Shown piece by piece: positions 58,074 to 64,000 of a DNA stretch of 64,000 bases. The DNA is from DASXHD01 sp036488725 (GTDB lineage: Bacteria; Myxococcota_A; Polyangia; Polyangiales; Polyangiaceae), in contig DASXHD010000058.1 of the NCBI GenBank assembly GCA_036488725.1, positions 13,304-77,303 on the forward strand. Direction: 5' to 3'. Position 1 is the stretch's first letter; the number at the start of each line of letters is the position of its first letter. The notes below the pieces were generated by a model. That model searched no databases, had not been told where the DNA came from, and saw only the letters and a program-made list of their open reading frames with translations. Both the position numbers and the translations under genes were made by a program.

Positions 58074-58736
58074 TCAGACGCCGAGGCCGCGGAGCGTGTC
58101 CAAGATCGCGGCGGGCTCCATCCGCGTCGTGAAGTTTGCGTCGACGTAGCGGCGTTGGACGATGCCGTTGCGATCGACGACGAATGTGCCCGGGACCGGA
58201 AGCTCCCACGACTCGTCGCCGTTGTTTTTCGGCAGCGGGTTGCCGAAGCCGTTTTGCAGCGCCTCGAGCCCTTCGCTCAGTCGGAAGACGAGCCCGTAGC
58301 TCCGCGCGACCGTGTTGTGGAGATCGGTGAGCACCGGGAAGGCGAGCTCGTGCTTCTCGATGAGCGCGCCGGTGAAGTCGGGCTTCTGCGGCGAGATCGC
58401 GACGAGCTCTGCGCCGAGCGCGCGGATCTGCGGGAGCGCGGCTTGGTACGCGTGGAGCTGCAGGTTGCAGAAGGGGCACCACGCGCCGCGATAAAACGCG
58501 ATGACGGCCGGGCCCTCCGCGAGCAACTCCGAGAGCGTCACCGTGCCGCCGCGCGCGTCGGGAAGCGAAAAATCCGGGGCTTTGGAGCCGACCGCGGGCG
58601 CCGCGCTCCCTGCGCCCGACTCACGAAGCTTGATCAGCTCGCTCGTGAGCGCGCTCAAGACCTGCGGCGGTGCCTGCTGCGCCAAGCCGGTCATGAAGTC
58701 GCCGATGGTTTGCTCGAGATTTTTTTCGATGGTCAT
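58074..58736 (-). CDS. Peroxiredoxin-like (AhpC/TSA) protein
   Basis: A 220-residue thioredoxin-fold protein: KAPDFSLPDARGGTVTLSEL, then YRGAWCPFCNLQLHAY with the peroxidatic Cys of a Cys-x-x-Cys motif, and GTFVVDRNGIVQRRYVD. An N-terminal helical region of about 50 residues precedes the fold. It lies 21 bases after the DUF427 gene on the same strand, so is probably in its operon. Peroxide or thiol reduction is expected. Confidence 0.9.
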   Translation of the reverse strand: MTIEKNLEQTIGDFMTGLAQQAPPQVLSALTSELIKLRESGAGSAAPAVGSKAPDFSLPDARGGTVTLSELLAEGPAVIAFYRGAWCPFCNLQLHAYQAALPQIRALGAELVAISPQKPDFTGALIEKHELAFPVLTDLHNTVARSYGLVFRLSEGLEALQNGFGNPLPKNNGDESWELPVPGTFVVDRNGIVQRRYVDANFTTRMEPAAILDTLRGLGV

Positions 58737-58757
58737 GAAGGTTGGACTGCGGGCCCT

Positions 58758-59504
58758 TCATTTTTGTGACCGCGAAAATTCGGTGATGGGTTTGTCGAGC
58801 CGGACGCCGTCGACTTCGATGTCGAGCGTCTCGTTGTAAAAGCCGATCATGCCGGCGATTTTGACCGCGTCGGGCAGCGGATGTGCGTACGACCACGCGA
58901 CGTCGGGCTCGACGACTTTGCCGTTCTGCGCGTAAACCCAATAGCTCGCGAAGCCTTTGTAAGCGCAGCCGGTCCGCTTCTCGATCGCGGTCAATCGATC
59001 CATGCGCACGTCGGTCTTCGGTACGTAGTAACGCGGCGGCAGACCCGTCTCGAGAAGCAGCGTCGGCCGGTGCGTGTCGGCGAGCACGACGCCGCCGATC
59101 GACACGACGACGTGCCGCGACGAATGCAAGATGTCGCACCGCTTGTGCGGGTCGCGCGGGTGCACGAAGACTTCTTCTTCTTCTTCGAACCACGCGTCGA
59201 GCGCGCCCCACTCGAAACGCACGAGCGATCGCAGCTCGGGCGAGTCGTCGTACTGCCACGCCGCGCGCGCCGCGACGCGCTCGCCGACGCGCACGTCGAA
59301 ATGCCGCGCGAGGCCGCGCGTCTCCGAACGCGACGTGTGCTCGCTCGGGACGAGCAACGCTTCGCGCACGTCGCTCCGCGGGATGTAATAAGCGGGATAG
59401 TGGGGGTTCTCCCAAACGAGGCGCGCCTGCACCGTGTCGAGGACGACCGCGCCGGCGAGGTACGCGCGAACGCGCTTGGGGCTGATTTCGATTTGCATTT
59501 GCAT
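58758..59504 (-). CDS. Tandem DUF427 protein
   Basis: A 248-residue protein with two DUF427-like halves. The first contains RAYLAGAVVLDTVQARLVWE and YYIPRSDVREALL, the second VVSIGGVVLADTHRPTLLLE and YYVPKTDVRMDRL, followed by YKGFASYWVYAQNG; the second ends with DVAWSYAHPLPDAVKIAGMI, the DUF427 signature. The domain family has no established reaction. It lies upstream of the peroxiredoxin-like gene on the same strand, so a redox link is possible. The start ATG at 59504 is divergent from a lipoprotein gene 109 bases away. Confidence 0.88.
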   Translation of the reverse strand: MQMQIEISPKRVRAYLAGAVVLDTVQARLVWENPHYPAYYIPRSDVREALLVPSEHTSRSETRGLARHFDVRVGERVAARAAWQYDDSPELRSLVRFEWGALDAWFEEEEEVFVHPRDPHKRCDILHSSRHVVVSIGGVVLADTHRPTLLLETGLPPRYYVPKTDVRMDRLTAIEKRTGCAYKGFASYWVYAQNGKVVEPDVAWSYAHPLPDAVKIAGMIGFYNETLDIEVDGVRLDKPITEFSRSQK

Positions 59505-59612
59505 GTTGGACTCCGCTTGGCGCGGGTTTGTGACCGCTCGTTTGCGGAACTTTACCGCGCGAGACGTTGCAGGCGCTTCCCCCGGCGACACGTTGTCGGC
59601 GAGGTCATCGCC

Positions 59613-59885
59613 ATGAGGCTCCTTCATCGTTTTCTTCCCTTCGTCGTCGCGCTCGGGTGCGCGGCCTGCGACGTTCCGTACCAATTGGGGGGCGCGAACG
59701 ACCCGTCGTCGGACGACAGCGCCACCGCCACGTCGACCAGCACCAGCTACGGCGGCGTGCAGACGGTCGTCTTGTCCGACGGCACCGTGACGCAGGCCAT
59801 CCCGCTCGGCGCGAGCGACTCGACCGGCCCGCAGCTCGTTCAACCGATCAACGGCGACTCTCCGCAGATCGGAACTCCGCTGTGA
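59613..59885 (+). CDS. Small lipoprotein
   Basis: A 90-residue lipoprotein: signal ending ALGCAAC, a polar Ser/Thr/Asp linker (SSDDSATATSTSTS) and a short tail (VVLSDGTVTQAIPLG). No function visible. Its stop overlaps the GTG of the next gene (GTGA), so the two are co-translated. Confidence 0.75.
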   Translation: MRLLHRFLPFVVALGCAACDVPYQLGGANDPSSDDSATATSTSTSYGGVQTVVLSDGTVTQAIPLGASDSTGPQLVQPINGDSPQIGTPL

Positions 59886-60454
59886 GCCTGTCCCTTCGTC
59901 GTCTTTTCTTCAGCTTCGCCGCGGTCGGCACGCTCCTCGTCGCTGCGTGCGACCCTGACCCAAAGGATCCGAGCGGCCCCGGCTGCGTGATGGCCGTCCG
60001 CATGTACCCGGGTTGCACAGTCGACCCCAACGTGGACTCGCCCGAGAAGCTCGAGTCGAGGAGGCAGATCGCGATCAACCGAAAGGGGCCGAATCTGACG
60101 CGTGCGCTCACCGCATTCTGCCCGGACTCGGCTACGAACGCCGCGCTCGCGAAGGAGGACGCCTGCATCGCGAGGATCGACGCGGTGCTCCCGCAGGCGA
60201 AGGCCGACGCGGCCAAACGGCGAGCCGCGGCGGCACCCGCGGTCGCCGCGCTTCGCGCAGATGCGCGCTACGCACCCGCGCGCGAGAAGTTCCACGCGCT
60301 CAGGATCCAGCAGTCGGTCGCGTGCGACACGGACGACGGCACGGCGTGCAAGCTCGCGCACGGCGACGCCGACGCCGCAGCAGCGGTGATTCGCGCGCTC
60401 CTCGCGGAGCACCAGATCGATCCGCGCGACGCCGACGCGCTCGGGCTCTGGTAG
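59882..60454 (+). CDS. Helical lipoprotein
   Basis: A 190-residue protein from GTG 59882: signal peptide with VGTLLVAACDPD lipobox, then four Cys (CVMAVRMYPGC, CPDSATNAALAKEDACIARI) and an alanine-rich helical region (KADAAKRRAAAAPAVAALRA). A coiled or helical structure is likely; no motif. Adjacent to the convergent small gene at 60455. Function unknown. Confidence 0.7.
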   Translation: MSLSLRRLFFSFAAVGTLLVAACDPDPKDPSGPGCVMAVRMYPGCTVDPNVDSPEKLESRRQIAINRKGPNLTRALTAFCPDSATNAALAKEDACIARIDAVLPQAKADAAKRRAAAAPAVAALRADARYAPAREKFHALRIQQSVACDTDDGTACKLAHGDADAAAAVIRALLAEHQIDPRDADALGLW

Positions 60455-60736
60455 CTACTCTTCTTCGAACTTGGCGAGCTGCGGCGGCGTCGCGTCGAAC
60501 TCACCGAGATCGAACGCGAGCTCGAGCTCGATGATGCGCGCTTGCAGCGCGGCGCGCTCGTCGTCGGTCATCGGCGTCGCGCGATCGACTTCTTTTTCGA
60601 TGCGCCGCAGGAGCTCGCGGCGTTCTTTTTTCGAGTAGCCGCCGACGTGCGGCTTGAGCTTCTCTCGCCAATCCGCTGCACCTTGGGTCCAACTGGCGAG
60701 CACGAGCTGCGCGACCTCGGACGGTTTTTGCGCCAT
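60455..60736 (-). CDS. Small acidic helical protein
   Basis: A 93-residue cytoplasmic protein starting at ATG 60736 (MAQKPSEVAQLVLASW). It is largely helical with alternating charge (KKERRELLRRIEKEVDRATP) and an acidic C-terminus (EFDATPPQLAKFEEE). No family is recognised. It lies directly downstream of the broken AgmX-like gene, 13 bases away, on the same strand. Confidence 0.7.
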   Translation of the reverse strand: MAQKPSEVAQLVLASWTQGAADWREKLKPHVGGYSKKERRELLRRIEKEVDRATPMTDDERAALQARIIELELAFDLGEFDATPPQLAKFEEE

Positions 60737-60749
60737 TGCGCAGAGGTTA

Positions 60750-61278
60750 TCAATCGACGCGCCGGAAAACGACCGGATAGGTCACGGTCGTGGCCTGCCC
60801 GCGAAACGGCGGGAACGACATGCTCGACGTCGCGTGCAAGATGCACGCGACGACGCCGGCGCGTGCATCGTCGTTTTCGCGCTGCTCGTGGCGCGCGAGA
60901 CGGAGCCGTTCGGCTCGATGACGAGCTTGACCTCGACTCTGCCGGCGAGCGTCGGGTCGCCGGCGAGGGCGTCGCTGTAACAGCGACGGATGGATGCGCG
61001 GCCGCGATAGCGGACGCGTTGGATCATTCCAGCCCGAGGCCTCCGTCGGTCGGCTCTTCGGCCGTGAGCTGCGCTTCATCGGACGCGCTGAGGAGCTTGC
61101 CCACCTCGAAATCGGTGGTGGCCGGCACGGCGCCCACCTGGGTCGCGCTGGCGTTCGGCGTCGCGCTGCCGCTCGGCGCCGACGTCGGAGTGTCGCTCGT
61201 GACGCTGACAGGCGCGGTGTTCTCGCGCTGATGACACGCGCACGCCAAGATCAAAAACGCGATCGCAGTCGCTTTCAT
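60750..61278 (-). pseudogene. Frameshifted lipoprotein with AgmX/PglI-type C-terminal domain
   Basis: Three pieces in three frames make one protein. ATG 61278 starts a lipoprotein (LILACACHQRENTAP, Thr/Ser linker, EPTDGGLGLE) that stops at 61024. The next frame starts in an ATGA overlap and reads IQRVRYRGRASIRRCYSDAL then PTLAGRVEVKLVIEPNGSV, the AgmX/PglI C-terminal domain seen in myxobacterial gliding-motility proteins. The end appears in a third frame: GVVACILHATSSMSFPPFRG and VTYPVVFRRVD. Two one-base deletions, near 61026 and 60890, are implied. The ATGA could also allow separate translation. Confidence 0.7.
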
Positions 61279-61361
61279 GTGTGTAGATACCCGGCGCGTC
61301 GTCCAAACTCCGAGCGCCCGCCAATCATGGCCGTCCGCGCGCCAATCGCACGCGGTGGTCC

Positions 61362-62183
61362 CTACGCTTTCGCCGCGGCGAACCAAGTCTCGAACGTCAT
61401 GAGCGGGCGACCGAGCAACCGGCGCGCGGTGTCGTCGTGCTCGGCGACGCGGTTCTCTCGCACGTTCACGTAGAGATCGCGCAGCATCGCGACGACGTCT
61501 TCGGGGGCGCCGCGCTTTCGAGCGTCGGCCGCGCCTTCGTCGGGAGACAAGTCGATCACCTTCGGCTCTTTGCCGATCGCGCGCGCCATGATGGCGACCT
61601 CTTGCGGAACGGTGAGACCGACCTCGCCGGTGAGGACGTAACGCTTCGATTCATGCCCGCCTTCGGTGAGCGCGAGCGCCGCGACGGCCGCGATGTCCGC
61701 GGGCGCGATCGGATACATGACGCCGTCGCCGTACGCGTTGCGGACCGCGCCGGTCTCGCGAAGCTGCACGAGCCGCGGCAGCGCGTTGGACATGAAGAAG
61801 CCGGGCCGAAGCATCGTCCAAGCCATGCCGGTCGCTTCGAGCTTCTTCTCCATTTCGCGATGGTGAATGCCGAGCCCTTGCGGTTTTTCCCCTGCCGCGC
61901 CGATGCTCGAGAGCTTCACGACGTGCGCGATGCCCGCGCGTTTCGCGGCGTCGATCGCGCGCTCTTCGACGTCGAGCCCGCCGACGGGCGGCGCGAGCAA
62001 GAAGAGCTTTTGGGCGCCGCGGAGCAGCTCGTCGAGGTTCGAGGCGCTGACGCGCGTGACGCCCGAAGGCAGCGGTTTGTCGGCGCTGCGTGTCGAGGCG
62101 CGCACCGCGTGGCCCTGTTTGGCCAGGAGCTCGACGAGCGGCTTTCCGACGTTGCCCGTGGCCCCGAGGACGGCGATGTTCAT
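61362..62183 (-). CDS. NmrA-like NAD(P)-binding protein
   Basis: A 273-residue protein opening MNIAVLGATGNVGKPLVELL, an NAD(P)-binding Rossmann motif. Further typical parts: VKLSSIGAAGEKPQG, IHHREMEKKLEATGMAWTML and RPGFFMSN. NmrA-like members sense the NAD(P) redox state or act as quinone reductases. It is divergent from a MarR regulator with a palindrome between, so it is probably MarR-controlled. The 83 bases to its left hold no gene. Confidence 0.9.
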   Translation of the reverse strand: MNIAVLGATGNVGKPLVELLAKQGHAVRASTRSADKPLPSGVTRVSASNLDELLRGAQKLFLLAPPVGGLDVEERAIDAAKRAGIAHVVKLSSIGAAGEKPQGLGIHHREMEKKLEATGMAWTMLRPGFFMSNALPRLVQLRETGAVRNAYGDGVMYPIAPADIAAVAALALTEGGHESKRYVLTGEVGLTVPQEVAIMARAIGKEPKVIDLSPDEGAADARKRGAPEDVVAMLRDLYVNVRENRVAEHDDTARRLLGRPLMTFETWFAAAKA

Positions 62184-62193
62184 AGCCAGATAA

Positions 62194-62205
62194 TTAGCCG
62201 GCTAA
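62194..62205. promoter_or_regulatory. MarR operator candidate (perfect palindrome)
   Basis: TTAGCCGGCTAA is a perfect 12-base palindrome in the 66-base gap between the divergent starts of the NmrA-like gene (62183) and the MarR gene (62250). MarR dimers typically bind such AT-ended palindromes of about 12-16 bases in their own divergent promoter, so this is the likely operator. Confidence 0.6.
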
Positions 62206-62249
62206 CTGAATTTGTCAAGCGGCCCTCGGCGCGGTTTACTCACGCGACG

Positions 62250-62672
62250 ATGGAACAAGACCAAAGGCTCGCGTACGCGCTCGTGCGCACGGCCAAGACG
62301 TATCTGCGGCTCTCGAACCTCGGGCTCGCCGAGCTCGGGCTGCAACAAGGACAGGACGCGCTCCTCCGCTACGTGTGGGCGCGCGACGGGCTACCGCAGT
62401 CGGAGCTCGTCGGCTGTTTGAGCGTCGAGCCGCCGACTGTCACGAAGATGCTCGCGCGCCTGGAAAAAGCCGGCTTCGTGAAGCGCCGCCGCGATCCGAG
62501 GTTCAAAAAACAGTGGCGCGTTTACCTGACCGCGAAAGGCAAACAGATCGAAAAGGACGTGCAAGCTCACTGGACGCGCATGGAAGCCCGCGCCACGCAC
62601 GGCCTCACCGCGGCCGAGAAACGAAGCTTCATCGAGACCGCCGCGCGCGTGCGCAGCAACCTCATCGCGTGA
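62250..62672 (+). CDS. MarR-family transcriptional regulator
   Basis: A 140-residue protein: N-terminal dimerisation helix, then winged helix-turn-helix with GLPQSELVGCLSVEPPTVTKML (HTH) and AGFVKRRRDPRFKKQWRVYL (the basic wing), and C-terminal dimerisation helix. It is divergent from NmrA across the palindrome; autorepression and repression of NmrA are likely. A possible sensor Cys lies in VGCLSVE (about residue 54). The start was chosen by the first in-frame ATG with an open frame, since the region before is operator. Confidence 0.93.
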   Translation: MEQDQRLAYALVRTAKTYLRLSNLGLAELGLQQGQDALLRYVWARDGLPQSELVGCLSVEPPTVTKMLARLEKAGFVKRRRDPRFKKQWRVYLTAKGKQIEKDVQAHWTRMEARATHGLTAAEKRSFIETAARVRSNLIA

Positions 62673-62673
62673 C

Positions 62674-63426
62674 TCACGGAAAGTTTCCGGCGCCCGTCAG
62701 CGTCTGGCCCGCGATGCCGCCGCTCGGCCACGAGAAGGTGTCGGTCACGGTCGACCCGTCGATGCCGGTCGCGCGAATCGAGAAGGTGCCGGCGCCGAAA
62801 CCCGCCGCGTCGGTGAGCGTGCCGTCGCTGCCGCGATCGAGCGCGGTCCACGTCGCGTGGTTCGCGCTCTGGACTTCGACCTTCGCGAGCGGAACGCGCG
62901 CGTTGCGGACCCACAAGCTCGTCCACCACTCGCTCGAGCCGGTTTGAAACTCGTACATCATCGGCCCGGTCGCCGGGCACTCGGCGAGCTGCCACGTCAT
63001 CGCGCGCGGATATTCGTCGCTGTTCAAGATCGCGTATGCGTCGGGGCTCACGTCGATGCTGTCGTTGCTCGTGTCGCCGTAGGTGACGACGCGAAGGAGC
63101 GCCGATTTTCCGGCGCCGGTCGTGATCAAAACGCAGGCGTCGCAATAGTCTTGGACGTTCGGGATGCCGTTCCACAACCCCGCGAGGAGCGTGCCCTCGA
63201 CCGACTGAATGTCGGACGCGTACTTCGTCGACGGCGCGCACGCGTTGTGAAACTGCGTCTCGGCGTAGTCGACCGGGCCGAGGTTGTATTGTCCGTCTTG
63301 ATACGCCGACCCGTAGAGGACGGCCCCGCCGCCGCCGCTCGGTAGCGGATGCGTGGACGACGAGGACGAAGGCGCGCTCGAGCAGGCGACGGCCGCGAGG
63401 ACGAAGACGACGGCGGGTCGGCTCAT
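62674..63426 (-). CDS. Bacterial expansin-like lipoprotein
   Basis: A 250-residue lipoprotein (signal ending VLAAVACSS, Ser tether). The first domain has DYCDACVLITTGAGKS and SIDVSPDAYAILNS, matching the expansin six-stranded double-psi barrel with its conserved Asp; the second has YEFQTGSSEWWTSLWVRNAR and ATWTALDRGSDG, matching the CBM63-like beta-sandwich with aromatic residues. Expansins loosen plant cell-wall polysaccharides without hydrolysis. Their presence in a soil myxobacterium suggests interaction with plant material. It is convergent with MarR, one base apart. Confidence 0.85.
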   Translation of the reverse strand: MSRPAVVFVLAAVACSSAPSSSSSTHPLPSGGGGAVLYGSAYQDGQYNLGPVDYAETQFHNACAPSTKYASDIQSVEGTLLAGLWNGIPNVQDYCDACVLITTGAGKSALLRVVTYGDTSNDSIDVSPDAYAILNSDEYPRAMTWQLAECPATGPMMYEFQTGSSEWWTSLWVRNARVPLAKVEVQSANHATWTALDRGSDGTLTDAAGFGAGTFSIRATGIDGSTVTDTFSWPSGGIAGQTLTGAGNFP

Positions 63427-63481
63427 CCGTCCACACTAACTCAAGTTGCGGACCGACTGTCTCCCGGTATCGTCTCGAACG

Positions 63482-63979
63482 ATGTCGGCGCCGCTCGAAT
63501 ACACACTGGGCGAACGCGCGTCGCGCGCACTCGGCCCCGCGTTGATCGCGTGCGGCATGGTTCTTTGGGCTGTCATCCCTGCCTGGCATGCGATCGAGTC
63601 GGGAGCGACTCATGTGAGTCGCACGGGCGGGCCGTTTCCGTTCAGGCTCTACATCGGCATCGCGTTGACCATCGTGGGGAGCCTCGTCGTCGCGAGCGCC
63701 AAGCCGTCGGAGCGCGCCCTCGACCGGTTCAACCACGACGGGAGCGTCAGGCGCCGCGGAACCGGCGGCCGCGCGCGCGTCACGGCGATCCACTCGAAGC
63801 GCAAGCTGTTCGGGCCGTGGGTCGAGGTGTACGCGACGCTCGACGTGGAGCAACCGAGCTACACGACGAAGACGACGGTCGTCCTCAACGAAGATTCGTT
63901 GCGCGCGTTTCGACCGGGCAAGACCGTGAAGGTCCACATCGACCCTGACGACCGCGACGAAATCGCGGTGACGCTCTAG
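63482..63979 (+). CDS. DUF3592-like membrane protein
   Basis: A 165-residue protein starting at ATG 63482. Two hydrophobic segments (ALGPALIACGMVLWAVIPAW and YIGIALTIVGSLVVASA) are followed by a soluble beta domain (VTAIHSKRKLFGPWVEVYA and RPGKTVKVHIDPDDRDEIAV), the layout of DUF3592 proteins. A weaker in-frame start at 63446 would add 12 residues. Function unknown. The last 21 bases of the window contain no further complete gene. Confidence 0.78.
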   Translation: MSAPLEYTLGERASRALGPALIACGMVLWAVIPAWHAIESGATHVSRTGGPFPFRLYIGIALTIVGSLVVASAKPSERALDRFNHDGSVRRRGTGGRARVTAIHSKRKLFGPWVEVYATLDVEQPSYTTKTTVVLNEDSLRAFRPGKTVKVHIDPDDRDEIAVTL

Positions 63980-64000
63980 CCGATTTTCGCGACCTCGACC

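Noticed and set aside
63976..64000. C-terminus of a minus-strand gene (VEVAKIG then TAG) entering from the right
   Set aside because: Only eight codons are visible, too few to support a gene; it remains possible.
1..64000. tRNA, rRNA, IS element, integrase, phage or CRISPR features
   Set aside because: None were found by eye on either strand; the small intergenic gaps leave little room for RNA genes.

Overview
The window is GC-rich DNA that is almost wall-to-wall coding. About seventy genes lie on both strands, intergenic gaps are mostly under 100 bases, and ATGA, GTGA or TGATG start/stop overlaps are frequent. No rRNA, tRNA, CRISPR array, insertion sequence or replication origin was seen. 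The content points to a myxobacterium (Myxococcota, probably Polyangiales): many lipoproteins with a Cys lipobox followed by an Asp/Ala-rich tether, a Ser/Thr kinase with a C-terminal membrane segment, sigma-54 activators with histidine kinases, an AgmX/PglI-like C-terminal domain, PEGA and RCC1 proteins, and a glycine-rich surface protein. The organism is inferred from these features, not from a search.

Layout: 0-5 kb holds a minus-strand kinase-lipoprotein-lipoprotein-methyltransferase operon, divergent from a TPR/PEGA protein and a large lipoprotein. 5-16.5 kb holds a DUF2231-cytochrome protein, a PDZ protein, a fused FAD monooxygenase/old-yellow-enzyme with an SDR, two tandem paralogous Cys-rich lipoproteins, an RCC1 lipoprotein, a hexapeptide acyltransferase, a GFA-domain protein and mgtE. 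16.5-22.4 kb is a four-gene minus operon: YkgJ-type Cys-cluster protein, two alkaline-phosphatase-superfamily ('sulfatase') proteins whose nucleophile position is Thr, and a lipoprotein. 22.4-29.8 kb has a FadL-like porin operon, a frameshifted lipoprotein gene, an AmpG-like transporter, a peroxiredoxin-like protein and a GNAT.

29.85-37.13 kb is a compact signalling island: three histidine kinases, one full NtrC-type activator, one activator lacking a receiver, one stand-alone receiver and one receiver fused to a DUF2007-like domain. 37.2-51 kb mixes single enzymes (ferritin-like, GATase, PLD-like, histidine phosphatase, APH-like kinase, glycosidase-like lipoprotein) with lipoproteins and a degraded stretch near 41-41.5 kb. 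51-64 kb is rich in secreted or surface proteins: a parallel beta-helix lipoprotein, a peptidase-like lipoprotein with a disturbed 3' end over a SUKH gene remnant, an arylsulfotransferase-like and a glycine-rich protein, and an expansin-like lipoprotein. It also has a DUF427/peroxiredoxin pair, a broken AgmX/PglI-type gene, and a MarR/NmrA divergent pair with a palindromic operator candidate.

The best candidates for unusual biology are the signalling island with its split NtrC and receiver-DUF2007 protein, and the Thr-nucleophile sulfatase-like operon. Several genes (26.3, 41.0-41.5, 54.0 and 60.8-61.3 kb) show decay or possible sequencing indels. Functions are read from motifs by eye; no database search was possible.
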